A DNA stretch of 64,000 nt from Vibrio plantisponsor (GCF_013041605.1 NZ_JABEQC010000001.1:620001-684000); one strand, 5' to 3'. Positions 33,893-43,720 are shown, counted from the stretch's first letter. Translations and numbers: made by a program. Notes: generated by a model not told the origin, from the sequence alone.

Positions 33893-33909
33893 CTTAAGGA
33901 ATGCTTAAG
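33893..33909 (-). promoter_or_regulatory. PmrA/QseB-type direct repeat CTTAAG-N5-CTTAAG
   Basis: Two CTTAAG hexamers (33893-33898 and 33904-33909) are spaced by exactly 5 bp, the pattern bound by PmrA/BasR-family response regulators. The repeat lies 55-71 bp before the PepSY gene start. Because the hexamer is palindromic the site reads equally toward the divergent chemoreceptor gene. Confidence 0.5.
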
Positions 33910-34031
33910 AGTTCCTCAGTAAGCTTCATTCACACGTCAAAGGTGGGCTAGATCTAATATCGGTACAATTTTTATCTTAAATTTTTGTATCAGCTATTCT
34001 TAATTTGTTTGCTAACAATGCAGAGGTGTCT

Positions 34032-35738
34032 ATGAACTGGTTGGGAAACCTAACAATCACCAAGAAACTGATCGGACTGATTGTCACGTTATTGGCTTTG
34101 ACCTTAATCGTTTCTTCTTATGCGGTCATCAAGATGGAACGTGTTGCCAAAGAAATTGAAGGTATTGCCCATGAAAATTTACCTCTTGTAAAGCTGGCAA
34201 GTAATATCACCATAAAACAGTTGGAAGGCGCTGTTTTGTTAGAGAAGGCTTTTCGATTAGCGGAAATTCCTTCGGGAGAAAACCAGCAGGCTATGGCTAA
34301 GTTTGTTTCCCAAGTCAGGCAATCATCTACCTATTTTGACGAGGAAATCGTCAATGCTAAGTCACTTCTTATCGAAGCAAAAAAACAGGCAGTTACAAGC
34401 AAGCAAGTTAACCATCTTACTCAATTAACGAGTAATTTGGCTCAGCTCGAAGAACATCACAAAGGCTATGAGAAAACCTTGTTTTCTATTTTGGATGCAT
34501 TGGAAGAGAAACAAAACAGTGAGGCAATGGCCTCAGTCGTTCATCAATTTGAACAGAGTCAACAGCTACTCAACAAAGAGCTGGCCAATTTTTTAGTCGG
34601 TTTAGAAAATGCTACAGAGAATGCTGTATTGGTGACGGAAGAGGAAGAGCACGAAGCCTTGATTGGTATGGCGACGCTCTCTATCGCATCGATTATTTTT
34701 GGTTTAACTGTCGGCATACTGTTTAGTCGCAGAATTGTCAGTTCCATGAGCCGGGCGCGAAATGTTGCCGCGAGTATGGCGCAAGGTAACTTTGATCAGA
34801 TGATTGAAGTGAAGTCGAATGATGAAATTGGTCAACTGATGTCGAGTATGAATGTGATGGCTAGTTCATTAAGTAAGATGATCGGAGAGGTTATGAGCCG
34901 AACCGATGCAATTGCAGCAACAGTGACGCAGTTGTCGGCTGTGGCAGAGAGTAATCGGCAGGCAATGCAAGTTCAGCAAGAAAACACCGAACAAGTCGCG
35001 TCAGCCATGACTGAAATGGCCGCAACCATCACTGAGGTGGCGAGTAATGCGGATAGCGCAGCATTTGCTACGTCTCGCGCTGAAACCAATGTCAAAGAAG
35101 GCTGTTCAACGATTGATATGACACAAGAGCTATCCGCTATGCTGGTGGAGCAAGCAAGTCAATCGCAGAACATGATTCTTGATTTAAAGAACAGCACGCA
35201 AAAAATACAAGATTTCGTCAAAGTCGTGGATGGAATCTCAGAGCAGACCAACTTACTTGCCCTAAATGCTGCAATAGAATCCGCGCGGGCAGGGGAGCAA
35301 GGTCGTGGGTTCGCTGTTGTCGCTGATGAAGTTCGGGCTCTTGCATCTCGCAGCCAACAAGCCACAAACGAAATAGGCAACTTGATTGAAATGCTAGTTA
35401 AGAGTTCAGATCATGCCCATAACGCGATGAACCAGAGCAACGAAAAAGTGCATCAAACTTCCGAATGTATTCAACAAGCAAGGAATCAGTTGAACCACAT
35501 TGCTACCGCATTGGCTGAACTATCGGAATCCAACACTCAGGTTGCAGCCGCTAGCGAAGAACAAGCGGTTACTGCGGACCAAATAAGCCAGAACTTAATA
35601 GGAATTAAAGATTCCGGAGATCGGGTGTTACAAAGTACGGAAGAAACAGCGATGGCTAGTGAAGGATTAGCTGTACAGGCAAATGCGTTGCGAACGCTGA
35701 TGTCCGCTTTCCAAGTAAGAACGGAATGCGCCTCTTAG
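34032..35738 (+). CDS. Methyl-accepting chemotaxis protein (transmembrane chemoreceptor)
   Basis: The 568-residue receptor has a first membrane helix at about 10-32, a helical periplasmic ligand domain (about 33-205), a second membrane helix near 208-230, a HAMP domain, and a cytoplasmic signalling coil. The conserved hairpin tip reads [36 protein letters not shown] (residues near 408-443, quoted by position rather than in full elsewhere). It signals through CheA/CheW to the flagellar motor. The ATG at 34032 follows AGAGGTGTCT and is preferred to an upstream TTG. The ligand is unknown. Confidence 0.93.
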   Translation: MNWLGNLTITKKLIGLIVTLLALTLIVSSYAVIKMERVAKEIEGIAHENLPLVKLASNITIKQLEGAVLLEKAFRLAEIPSGENQQAMAKFVSQVRQSSTYFDEEIVNAKSLLIEAKKQAVTSKQVNHLTQLTSNLAQLEEHHKGYEKTLFSILDALEEKQNSEAMASVVHQFEQSQQLLNKELANFLVGLENATENAVLVTEEEEHEALIGMATLSIASIIFGLTVGILFSRRIVSSMSRARNVAASMAQGNFDQMIEVKSNDEIGQLMSSMNVMASSLSKMIGEVMSRTDAIAATVTQLSAVAESNRQAMQVQQENTEQVASAMTEMAATITEVASNADSAAFATSRAETNVKEGCSTIDMTQELSAMLVEQASQSQNMILDLKNSTQKIQDFVKVVDGISEQTNLLALNAAIESARAGEQGRGFAVVADEVRALASRSQQATNEIGNLIEMLVKSSDHAHNAMNQSNEKVHQTSECIQQARNQLNHIATALAELSESNTQVAAASEEQAVTADQISQNLIGIKDSGDRVLQSTEETAMASEGLAVQANALRTLMSAFQVRTECAS

Positions 35739-35836
35739 TTGCTTGTTGAATGTAAGCTCAATACTCATAAGCATACTTCTGCAACCTGAGCCGTTGTGCC
35801 TTTAACTTGAGTCTAACTTATTGGTGGCGCTGGTTT

Positions 35837-36685
35837 ATGACTGAACTGCATCTGCTCAAATCGAATCAATATGGCTATAGCGCAGAAGAGGAAGAGATCC
35901 TTGAACAGATATCATTGCCTCTGAACCGCTGCAATGTACCGTCTAAACTTTTGGCGAGTTTGAGTTATCAACAAACCCCCATTTTGTTGCAAATTGATGG
36001 TTTACATCTCTGGTACCCCACACTACATGAGTTGTTGCAACAGGCTGGCAATTACGAACAAAGAGCCAAGAACTTCATAAACTTCATGTCTCAACACTTT
36101 CATCTCTCTTGTATGGATGAGAGTGCGAATGAGTATATAGACCCTCCACCAAGGCAAAAGCTTAACTATCGCCGGCTAGTATTAGGCTGGTTGTTTGATT
36201 CTGACAATGAACAGGGAGCCGCTTGGCGAAGTTGGGTAGAGTCCAGATTTGGTCTGCTTACCAGCTTTCATAAAGTGTCACTGCATGGCCCCGACACTCC
36301 TGAGTATTTAGATTTCAGGAAGGTGTGTTCTCGCGCCACTTATAACACCAATGAGCTCTATGCCCAGCTCGATCTGTTGTATTTCTTTTGCCAACAAGAA
36401 CTTGGTTTACGCTATCAGGGGGCAGAGTGCTTAACTTTGTACCGAGGATGTTGTGAACAGCCGGAGTACATAATTAATGGCGAAAATGTGAAACTGTTTA
36501 ATAACTTGAGTTCGTTCACTGCGGACCCGGAAAGTGCCCTACGTTTCGGGTCAAAAGTGTTTGCGGTGTCTGTTCCTCTCTACAAAATCGTTTACTTCGA
36601 TTCTCTGTTGCCTTGCAGTCTGCAAGGGGAGCAAGAGTTTATGGTTTTAGGAGGGCTTTACAGGATTGATCGTCGGACTTTATAA
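35837..36685 (+). CDS. draT: DraT-like NAD+-dinitrogenase-reductase ADP-ribosyltransferase homologue
   Basis: The 282-residue protein matches the DraT family in length and layout. The R-S-E ADP-ribosyltransferase triad is visible: Arg203 in LTLYRGCC, the Ser-rich NNLSSFT at 222-228, and the E265-x-E267 turn in GEQEFMVLGG that marks arginine-specific enzymes. In diazotrophs DraT inactivates NifH by ADP-ribosylating an arginine, and DraG reverses it. Here there is no draG, nifH or other nitrogen-fixation gene in the window; neighbours are a chemoreceptor and a MaoC hydratase. It is probably a stand-alone regulator of NifH located elsewhere or has a different target. ATG 35837 is preferred over a TTG ten codons upstream. 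Confidence 0.8.
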   Translation: MTELHLLKSNQYGYSAEEEEILEQISLPLNRCNVPSKLLASLSYQQTPILLQIDGLHLWYPTLHELLQQAGNYEQRAKNFINFMSQHFHLSCMDESANEYIDPPPRQKLNYRRLVLGWLFDSDNEQGAAWRSWVESRFGLLTSFHKVSLHGPDTPEYLDFRKVCSRATYNTNELYAQLDLLYFFCQQELGLRYQGAECLTLYRGCCEQPEYIINGENVKLFNNLSSFTADPESALRFGSKVFAVSVPLYKIVYFDSLLPCSLQGEQEFMVLGGLYRIDRRTL

Positions 36686-36996
36686 AAGTGGCACGTAATG
36701 TGTGAGCCGCTATACAAAATTCCAATCACACTTGGTCAATATGTAAGCGGTTATCTAAAGTAATATTACTGATTGAAAAATAAAGAATTTGGAATTCTGA
36801 CAATTTTATTAACTGGAGCAATTGTTCTAATGACATAAATCCTAATAAAATAATGTTTTATTGGGTAAGTGATTGTATTTTAAGCAATATGATTCGTTCG
36901 GAATACGCATGTACGCTCGAAAGTTATTGCGGATTATTGTGAAGTGCTTCAAAATTAACGAATTAGTATTTCTTCTTAGTTAAGAATGAGGTTTTG
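36686..36996. other. AT-rich intergenic region before the MaoC gene
   Basis: This 311-bp gap must hold the promoter of the MaoC gene. The clearest element is an AT-rich imperfect dyad at 36841-36865 (CCTAATAAAA/TTTTATTGGG around TAATG). I see no terminator for the draT-like gene and no additional ORF. Confidence 0.4.
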
Positions 36997-37668
36997 ATGA
37001 AAGTTGCGGATATTTTTAAACATCATGCTGAGAACTTAGTTAAGCATAATGAGTTTAAACAATTGATGCCTCCAACAGTGCGTGAGTACTGGGGAGAGTT
37101 ATTGGATAAAACCAATAGCCGCCAGCTTTTTTCATGGGTGAAGGATTTTCACCAGCCAGCAAATGAAGATGTTCCTGTTGTTGAACCTATCGTATTAAAA
37201 CCAGAAGCTCGGGCGGTATATAACCAACTTGAGTCGAAGTTAGGTGAAGTTATCCATACAGGGGATTGGTTATTGGTTGATCAGAACAGAATCAATCAGT
37301 TTGGCGCAATTACGGAAGATATGCAGTGGATTCATACGGATCCTGAAAGAGCTCAAGCAGAGTCACCATTTAAAACCACTATCGCACACGGTTTTCTTAC
37401 ATTAGCACTATTGCCTAAATTGACGGACAGCGTTGATGAAGACAAATTGCTATTTCCGACCGCGAAAATGATGGTGAACATTGGCTTAAACTCAGTGCGT
37501 TTCCCTTATCCAATAAAAGTAGATAGCCGTGTAAGAGCGGTAAGCACATTGTCAAAAGTAACGCCAATCAAGAAAGGTTTAGAGATTGAGCGTGAAATCA
37601 AAGTTGAAATTGAAGGTGTTCGCCGCCCAGGTTGTGTCGTAACATCTGTTATTCAATTGCATTTTTAA
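36997..37668 (+). CDS. MaoC-family (R)-specific enoyl-CoA hydratase-like protein
   Basis: The 223-residue protein has a helical N-terminal extension (1-70) and a MaoC hot-dog domain with the hydratase dyad Asp108/His113 in FGAITEDMQWIHTDPERA and IAHGFLTL at 129-136. Enzymes of this kind hydrate enoyl-CoA, for example to supply PHA synthesis. No pha genes are adjacent. The ATG at 36997 follows GAGG at good distance; a TTG one codon earlier is in frame. Confidence 0.87.
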   Translation: MKVADIFKHHAENLVKHNEFKQLMPPTVREYWGELLDKTNSRQLFSWVKDFHQPANEDVPVVEPIVLKPEARAVYNQLESKLGEVIHTGDWLLVDQNRINQFGAITEDMQWIHTDPERAQAESPFKTTIAHGFLTLALLPKLTDSVDEDKLLFPTAKMMVNIGLNSVRFPYPIKVDSRVRAVSTLSKVTPIKKGLEIEREIKVEIEGVRRPGCVVTSVIQLHF

Positions 37669-37683
37669 CACATTGATTTTTTT

Positions 37684-37714
37684 AAAAAAGGAGAGCATCA
37701 GCTCTCCTTTTTTT
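37684..37714. terminator. Bidirectional intrinsic terminator
   Basis: AAAAAAGGAGAGC/GCTCTCCTTTTTTT with an ATCA loop separates the convergent MaoC and PstS-like genes. It is almost identical to the terminator after rplT. Confidence 0.88.
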
Positions 37715-37721
37715 GTCGTAC

Positions 37722-38546
37722 TTACTTGTATTTCGTTGTTGGAATATATCCATACTCTTCAATCAATTTTTTCACTCTGTCTGACTGAATAAATCTGAAC
37801 AGCTCTTTAGTTTCTTGCTTATCTTTCTCTGGGTAGTGGAGTAGCAAGAATGGACGAGAAAGTTGATATTCGTGGTTAGCAATAGTTTCTGGAGTTGCTT
37901 CGACGCCTTCAAACTTAATTGCTTTGATTGAACGGTCAACTGAGCCAGTAGAAATAAAACCAATCGCTTGTGAGTTATGGTTTACCAGCGTTTTCACCAT
38001 GCTGTTGCTATTGACGACCAGATTGTTTGGGCTGATGTCTGAAACCAATCTGTCTTTAATTACCTTGGTGAGTCCAAGCAGGCTTTCAAAACTAAAGCGT
38101 GAACCAGAAGACGCTTCGCGTGTTACCACCGCAATTTTTTGATCGTTGCCACCCACTTGTTTCCAGTTGGTAATTTTGCCTTTGTAGATGTCGTATAGCT
38201 GCTCACGGGTTAAGTTCGCGATTGGGTTGGATTGGTTAACGACAACGGCCAGACCATCAAATGCAATGACGAATGTCTGTAATGACTCTTCTACTTCATC
38301 GTCCGTCAGGTAACGAGAACTCATCGCTACGTCTGCAACGCCTTTCTTTAGCAATGTAATACCAGCGGTAGAACCCACACCTTGAACCGCAATATAGGTA
38401 TCTTTGTGGCTAGCGTTATATTCTTCTGCAATCACATCCATGATGCGTGCAACAGAGGTCGATCCAGAAACGTTGATTTCGCTAGCATGTGCGAAAGAGG
38501 TAACTAGAAAAAGCGAGCAAAGAGTGGCTAGCGCAACTCGAAACAT
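37722..38546 (-). CDS. PstS-like phosphate-binding periplasmic protein
   Basis: The 274-residue precursor has a signal peptide (1-21, ending FAHA-S), then INVSGSTSVARIMDVIAEEY, a phosphate-binding segment VGSTAGITLLKKGVADVAMSSR, REASSGSRFSFESLLG with the conserved SGSRF-type loop, and NHNSQAIGFISTGSV. These are standard positions for phosphate contacts in PstS proteins. It is monocistronic; pstC, pstA and pstB are not here, so it must supply a transporter encoded elsewhere or act as a sensor or scavenger. A near-perfect Pho box upstream confirms membership of the phosphate-starvation regulon. Confidence 0.9.
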   Translation of the reverse strand: MFRVALATLCSLFLVTSFAHASEINVSGSTSVARIMDVIAEEYNASHKDTYIAVQGVGSTAGITLLKKGVADVAMSSRYLTDDEVEESLQTFVIAFDGLAVVVNQSNPIANLTREQLYDIYKGKITNWKQVGGNDQKIAVVTREASSGSRFSFESLLGLTKVIKDRLVSDISPNNLVVNSNSMVKTLVNHNSQAIGFISTGSVDRSIKAIKFEGVEATPETIANHEYQLSRPFLLLHYPEKDKQETKELFRFIQSDRVKKLIEEYGYIPTTKYK

Positions 38547-38603
38547 AATGGAACTCCAAGCAAAAATAAGTACAGATTCAGCGGCACATCATATTGCGAA
38601 TAA

Positions 38604-38621
38604 ATGACAGTTTTATGAAAG
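38604..38621 (-). promoter_or_regulatory. Pho box upstream of the PstS-like gene
   Basis: Read on the minus strand, CTTTCATAAAACTGTCAT matches the PhoB consensus CTGTCATAAANCTGTCAT at all but one position. A TATGAT -10 element starts about 10 bp downstream, as expected for PhoB-activated promoters lacking a -35. The remainder of the 38547-38849 gap shows no other clear feature. Confidence 0.85.
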
Positions 38622-38849
38622 TGTTTGATAGTACGCATAGAAATATAGGCGGAATATCTCTAGTGTGACGTTGAGTCTGTTTATCTTTGAAGTTTAGTTT
38701 TGTTCGCATTATAAATATTCTTTTCACAGCAAAAAGCCGTAAAAGGATAAACAGAGCCTATTGAGTTATACTGAGTTAACTTTAAGAGACTTGGATTGAC
38801 TGGCTCTTAATGCTGTATTCGGTCACAAGATAATGGGGTATCCAAGGTC

Positions 38850-39203
38850 ATGACGGTCGTAAACTTGTTACAGCGTCAAATTGAACGCAGGGCAGAACTT
38901 GTGTGCCATAGCCGCAATCGCAGTCTTCCTGTGGATTTAGGAAAATCGAGTTTTGAACCGATAGATAATGGTGTTCAGTTTATACAACAGCACTACAAGC
39001 TGGACTCTGTGCATAGTGAGTACTCAAGTCCGGTTGCTCGTATCGTTTGGGATGCAGATAAACGCCATTGGGAGCTTTATATCCCGACCCGAGAGGATAA
39101 TAGTGAAATGTGGGTTCCTTACCCGTTTCTCTCCAAAAGCTCTGATTTAACGGCAGTGATGCGTGAAATTGAAAAAGATCCGAAATCCTACTTCTGGTCG
39201 TAA
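38850..39203 (+). CDS. DUF3024-family protein
   Basis: The 117-residue cytosolic protein fits the DUF3024 pattern: an N-terminal helix with QIERRAELVC, the central GVQFIQQHY, VARIVWDADKRHWELYIPTRE and the C-terminal WVPYPFL and VMREIEKDPKSYFW. Its function is unknown. It is short, monocistronic, and shares a terminator with the convergent rnb gene. Confidence 0.8.
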   Translation: MTVVNLLQRQIERRAELVCHSRNRSLPVDLGKSSFEPIDNGVQFIQQHYKLDSVHSEYSSPVARIVWDADKRHWELYIPTREDNSEMWVPYPFLSKSSDLTAVMREIEKDPKSYFWS

Positions 39204-39224
39204 ATTGAGTCAGTGTGTTGAATA

Positions 39225-39254
39225 AAAAAGGCATTCCAATGGAATGCCTTTTCT
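39225..39254. terminator. Bidirectional intrinsic terminator between DUF3024 and rnb genes
   Basis: AAAAGGCATTCC/GGAATGCCTTTT with an AAT loop and flanking A and T runs. Confidence 0.85.
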
Positions 39255-39280
39255 GTTTGAAGCAAATGAAGTTGCGAAAC

Positions 39281-41323
39281 TTATTGTTCCGCACTCTCTT
39301 CTTGGCTTATTTCCGTCTGCTGAGTGTTCTCAGTTTGCGCTTCAACTTCTGGTTGTGGCTCATCGGCAAATACCTGTGTTGGCTTGGCGACAATGCTGCG
39401 GTTTTCTTGACTGACATCTGTCAGTACCACTTCAAGCGTATCACCTAAACGGTATACCACTTCTTTATCGATGGTGATAATGCCTTGGTCACCGTTGCAA
39501 TCTAAACGTTCTTTGTTTGCAAGGATTAATGAAGCAGGGATGAACGCCGCTGCGCCATTTTCGAGTAAACGCACACGAGCACCAGCACGATTAATATCAA
39601 AGATCTCTGCGTTAAACAGGGTTTGCTTGCTTGGCTCTTCTGCAAGAGTTCTTGCGTACAACCAATCAGCAACGTTACGCTCTGCAATCTTGTGATGTTT
39701 GCGATGCAGCGCAAGCTCTTCGCCTACGGTTTCATCTGGCTGCTGCACAGGCTCTTTATTCAAGATGTGTGCTTTAAGCATGCGGTGGTTAATCATGTCA
39801 CCGTACTTACGAATTGGAGAAGTCCAAGTCGCATAAACCTCTAAGCCCATAGCGTAATGAGGAAGTGGCTGGTTACCAATTTCACTGTAGCTTTGACATT
39901 TACGGATGCGGTTATCCAAGTAAGAAGTTTCCTGATCGCACAACCAACGACGAAGCGCAGCAAAACCTTCAAGTGTTGCTAGGCTTTCTGCATCGCACTG
40001 AGCACCGTTCGCGGTCATCAGCTCAACTACATCGGCCATCTTGTCAGCTTTAAAGCCTGCATGAGTGTTAAAGACGCCTGCATTAAAGGTTGATTGAAGG
40101 ACTTTACCTGCACAAATATTTGCCGTGATCATCGCCTCTTCAACAAGGCGGTTTGCTGTGCGGCGCATATCAGCATGAATGGCGATAACGTCGTTATCTT
40201 CGCTCAGTTCGAAACGGTAATCAGGGCGGTCTGGGAACACTACCGCATTTTTCTCACGCCAGTTTGCACGAGCTTGAGAGAATTCATACAAGGTGCGCAC
40301 AACATCGGCGATAACATCTGTCGGTTGCCAATCTTGTGAAGAACTGTTTTCCAACCAGTCAGATACGTGGTCGTAAACGAGACGAGCATGTGACTGAATG
40401 TTCGCAGCAAAGAAGCGAATGTCGTCCGCAATAACACCGTCTGCGCTTACTGTGACAGTACAGCAAAGGGCAGGGCGCACTTGATTTTCAATCAGAGAAC
40501 ATAAGTCATCAGCTAAATCTCGCGGCAACATCGGGATATTGCGACCCGGTAAATAGATAGTGAAACCACGCTCACGTGCCACTTTATCCATCTCATCATC
40601 AGGGGTGATGTAGGCGGTAGGGTCTGCAATCGCAATGGTTAGCTCAAAGTTACCGTTATCCAGTTTTTTTGCGTATAGCGCATCGTCCATGTCTTTGGTT
40701 GATGCGCCATCAATGGTCACAAACGGGATATGGGTTAAGTCACAACGCTCAAGGTCGGCATCATCTTTAAGCTGCCAGTTCTCGATACCTGCAGGTTCAC
40801 TGTTAGGCAGATCATTTTCGGCCAACGTTACCCACCAAGGTGCGATTTTATCGTCAGAATCCGTAATTTTTTCTGAGATTTCTGCGAGAAAGTTGTCTTC
40901 GCCTTTTAGAGGGTGACGAACGAGATGGGCAACAACCCAGTCACCTTCTTGGAAGTGTTCCGGATTCAACCCTTTTTTAACTTTTGCTTTTAGTGGCAGT
41001 TTTTTCAGTTGAGGATGATCAGGTGCAACGTTGAGTTTGCCCTTGAATAACTTTACTCGGCCAATAAAGCGAGTCAGAGATTGTTCGACAAGTTCTTGTG
41101 GTTCTGCAACTTCCCGCTCTTTTTCGGTGCGGATAATGGCAATCACTTTGTCTCCGTGCATACATTTCTTCATGTACGGAGGTGGAATAAAGAAACTGTT
41201 TTTACTATCGACTTCTAAGAATCCAAAACCTTTATCGGTGGCTTTAATCACACCTTCTTTCTTTGGCAGGTTTTCTTGAATTTGTTGCTTTAGTTGAGCA
41301 AGTAACGGGTTGTCTTGGAACAT
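39281..41323 (-). CDS. rnb: Exoribonuclease II
   Basis: The 680-residue enzyme has two N-terminal cold-shock-like RNA-binding domains ([20 protein letters not shown]), a catalytic RNB domain with the Asp cluster [19 protein letters not shown] near 208-226, and a C-terminal S1 domain. It is a processive 3'-to-5' RNase that degrades single-stranded RNA. E. coli RNase II is 644 residues; here an acidic, glutamine- and glutamate-rich tail (about 650-680, [14 protein letters not shown] onward) extends it. It is divergent from deaD, another RNA-metabolism gene. Confidence 0.96.
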   Translation of the reverse strand: MFQDNPLLAQLKQQIQENLPKKEGVIKATDKGFGFLEVDSKNSFFIPPPYMKKCMHGDKVIAIIRTEKEREVAEPQELVEQSLTRFIGRVKLFKGKLNVAPDHPQLKKLPLKAKVKKGLNPEHFQEGDWVVAHLVRHPLKGEDNFLAEISEKITDSDDKIAPWWVTLAENDLPNSEPAGIENWQLKDDADLERCDLTHIPFVTIDGASTKDMDDALYAKKLDNGNFELTIAIADPTAYITPDDEMDKVARERGFTIYLPGRNIPMLPRDLADDLCSLIENQVRPALCCTVTVSADGVIADDIRFFAANIQSHARLVYDHVSDWLENSSSQDWQPTDVIADVVRTLYEFSQARANWREKNAVVFPDRPDYRFELSEDNDVIAIHADMRRTANRLVEEAMITANICAGKVLQSTFNAGVFNTHAGFKADKMADVVELMTANGAQCDAESLATLEGFAALRRWLCDQETSYLDNRIRKCQSYSEIGNQPLPHYAMGLEVYATWTSPIRKYGDMINHRMLKAHILNKEPVQQPDETVGEELALHRKHHKIAERNVADWLYARTLAEEPSKQTLFNAEIFDINRAGARVRLLENGAAAFIPASLILANKERLDCNGDQGIITIDKEVVYRLGDTLEVVLTDVSQENRSIVAKPTQVFADEPQPEVEAQTENTQQTEISQEESAEQ

Positions 41324-41700
41324 GTCTTCTATTTCTAGCTTAGTGAATTGCGCACACTATAATCATTACAGGCAATGATTACTACCCAGCGAAGACCTTT
41401 CTCAGGCAATTTGACCAATGCTATTTGTACGTTTGTTGGTGCAAATTGCTTACTAATAAAAGGGTTGGAACGGGGCTTTGATGATTTTTTATCCTTTAAG
41501 AGAATAAATTGTGATGAATTTCAATTTTTTCTAGCTTTTTTTATGCTTTTAAGGAATAATCCGCCTCCCTTATATGTCCCTAGTGGCTTGATGCGTTACA
41601 AAACTTATCCGTATCTGAACGGAATCAGACAATCGCAGGATTGGTTGGAAATGGTGGAGCACATGGGACCTTGGTTATTTATTATTTTAGTGGGATCCCC
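41324..41700. promoter_or_regulatory. rnb/deaD divergent region with a dyad over a TATAAT box; probable long deaD leader
   Basis: The 377-bp gap holds a consensus TATAAT at 41358-41363 overlapped by the perfect dyad TAATCATT (41360-41367)/AATGATTA (41374-41381). If this promoter serves deaD, its mRNA leader would be about 330 nt, as in cold-inducible csdA/deaD of E. coli. A small stem AAATTG/CAATTT followed by T-residues (near 41505-41530) lies in the leader. A plus-strand frame running from 41375 into deaD lacks a ribosome-binding site and looks non-coding. Confidence 0.45.
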
Positions 41701-43611
41701 ATGTCTGATACTGTGATTCAATTCAGTGACTTAGCACTTAACAGTGCTGTTCTTTCTGCCCTTAACTCAATGGGCTTCGTTTCTCCAACTCCAATCCAAG
41801 CTGCTGCTATTCCTTTCCTTTTGGAAGGTCGTGACGCACTAGGTAAAGCGCAAACGGGTACAGGTAAAACTGCTGCATTCTCGTTACCGCTACTAAACAA
41901 AATTGATTTATCTCAGCATAAACCTCAAGCAATCATCATGGCTCCAACTCGTGAGCTAGCGATTCAGGTTGCTGCTGAAATTAAAAACTTAGGTCAAAAT
42001 ATCACTGGCCTTAAAGTTCTAGAAATCTACGGTGGTGCATCTATCGTTGATCAAATGCGTTCTCTACGTTCAGGTGCTCACATTGTTGTTGGTACTCCTG
42101 GTCGTGTGAAAGACTTGATCACTCGTGAGCGCCTACACCTAGACGAATGTCATACTTTCGTTCTTGATGAAGCAGACGAAATGTTGAAGATGGGCTTTGT
42201 TGACGACGTTACTTGGATCATGGAGCAAGCTCCTGAATCTGCGCAACGCGTACTGTTCTCTGCAACTATGCCTCCAATGGTTAAAACCATTGTTGACCGC
42301 TTCTTACGTGATCCTGCTCGTGTAGACGTTGCTGGTTCAAACCAAACTGTTGCGAAAGTAGAACAGCAATTCTGGGTTGTAAAAGGCGTAGAGAAAGACG
42401 AAGCGATGAGCCGTCTGCTTGAAACTGAAGAAACTGATGCGTCAATCGTATTCGTTCGTACTCGTCAAGATACTGAGCGTCTTGCAGACTGGTTAAGCTC
42501 TCGTGGCTTCAAAGCTGCTGCACTGCACGGTGATATTCCTCAGTCTCTACGTGAGCGTACTGTTGACCACATCAAACAAGGTGTTATTGATATTCTTGTT
42601 GCAACTGACGTTGTTGCGCGTGGTCTTGATGTGCCACGAATCACTCACGTATTTAACTACGATATTCCATTCGATGTTGAGTCGTACATACACCGTATCG
42701 GTCGTACAGGTCGCGCTGGCCGTAAAGGTAAAGCGATCCTGTTAGTTCGTACTAACCAACTTCGCATGCTTCGCACTATTGAGCGCGTTACTCGTTCATC
42801 AATGGAAGAAATTCAACTTCCACACCGTGATCAAGTAGCAGAAGCTCGTCTTTCTCTACTTGCTGCTGAGCTAGCGGCTGAGAAAGAAAACAACACAGTT
42901 CTTGATAAGTTTGCAGAACTAGTAGAGAAGCTACAAGCGTCTCTAGAAATGGATGCTGCAACACTATGTGCAATCTTGTTGAAACGTCAACAAGGTAAGC
43001 GTCCACTGTTCTACACTGGTGAAGATCCAATGATCGCAGCAGTAGAGCGTGATAAGCAACGTCGTCGTGACCGTCGTGATGATCGCGGTGAGCGTAGCGA
43101 AGGTGGTCGTCGTGAATTCGGTAGCCGTGACAACGCTGATTGGGAAACTTACCAACTTCAGGTTGGTCGTGACCAAGGCGTACAAGTTAAAGACATCGTT
43201 GGTGCTCTTGCAAACGAACTAGGTCTAACCAAAGGTTCTATCGGTGCGATTAAACTGGCTCAAGGTCATACATTTGTTCAGCTTCCTAAGACTATGTCTT
43301 CTGAAGTAACTGGCAAACTACGTAAACTGCGTATCCGTCAAAAAGAAGTGGGTGCGGTAGTGTGTGATTTTGATGATTTCCGCGAATCTCGTGGTCGTCG
43401 TGAAGGCGGACGTCGTGAAGGTGGTAACCGTGACGGTGGCTTCCGTGGTAACCGTGATGGCGCACCTCGTCGTGAAGGTGGTTTCCGTGGTAACCGCGAA
43501 GGTGGCAGCCGTGAAGGTGGTGAGCGTCGTTTCGACCGTAACCGTGGTGGCGACAACCGTGGTAACTACCGTGGTGAACGTGGTCACAGCCGTCGTAGCC
43601 AAGAAGCTTAA
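41701..43611 (+). CDS. deaD: DEAD-box ATP-dependent RNA helicase DeaD/CsdA
   Basis: The 636-residue helicase has the Q-motif (SPTPIQAAAIP), Walker A QTGTGKTAA near 51-59, PTRELAIQ, the DEAD box in VLDEADEML, SAT in LFSATMP and motif VI HRIGRTGRAGR. The DbpA/CsdA-like RNA-binding region (YQLQVGRDQGVQVKDIVGAL) follows, and the tail from about 560 is rich in RGG-type repeats (REGG, RDGG, RGNR). It unwinds RNA in ribosome assembly and cold adaptation. The start is at ATG 41701; a TTG 20 codons upstream is implausible. Confidence 0.96.
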   Translation: MSDTVIQFSDLALNSAVLSALNSMGFVSPTPIQAAAIPFLLEGRDALGKAQTGTGKTAAFSLPLLNKIDLSQHKPQAIIMAPTRELAIQVAAEIKNLGQNITGLKVLEIYGGASIVDQMRSLRSGAHIVVGTPGRVKDLITRERLHLDECHTFVLDEADEMLKMGFVDDVTWIMEQAPESAQRVLFSATMPPMVKTIVDRFLRDPARVDVAGSNQTVAKVEQQFWVVKGVEKDEAMSRLLETEETDASIVFVRTRQDTERLADWLSSRGFKAAALHGDIPQSLRERTVDHIKQGVIDILVATDVVARGLDVPRITHVFNYDIPFDVESYIHRIGRTGRAGRKGKAILLVRTNQLRMLRTIERVTRSSMEEIQLPHRDQVAEARLSLLAAELAAEKENNTVLDKFAELVEKLQASLEMDAATLCAILLKRQQGKRPLFYTGEDPMIAAVERDKQRRRDRRDDRGERSEGGRREFGSRDNADWETYQLQVGRDQGVQVKDIVGALANELGLTKGSIGAIKLAQGHTFVQLPKTMSSEVTGKLRKLRIRQKEVGAVVCDFDDFRESRGRREGGRREGGNRDGGFRGNRDGAPRREGGFRGNREGGSREGGERRFDRNRGGDNRGNYRGERGHSRRSQEA

Positions 43612-43638
43612 TTGACTGCTGCTAAAGCTTGATTGAGT

Positions 43639-43672
43639 AAACCCATGGTGAAAACCATGGGTTTCTTTTTTT
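43639..43672 (+). terminator. Intrinsic terminator of deaD
   Basis: AAACCCATGGT (43639-43649)/ACCATGGGTTT (43654-43664) with a GAAA tetraloop and a T-run. Confidence 0.9.
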
Positions 43673-43720
43673 GATTGGGTTAATAAACTCAGTCTAATCA
43701 GGCTTGAACGTAATGATTGC

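Noticed and set aside
41375..41716. 113-codon plus-strand ORF between rnb and deaD
   Set aside because: No ribosome-binding site, low-complexity leader-like composition and overlap with the deaD start; better explained as the deaD leader.
43318..43602. Threonine/valine-rich antisense ORF inside deaD
   Set aside because: It is the complement of the Arg-Gly repeat coding region; repeat codons keep the reverse frame open by chance.
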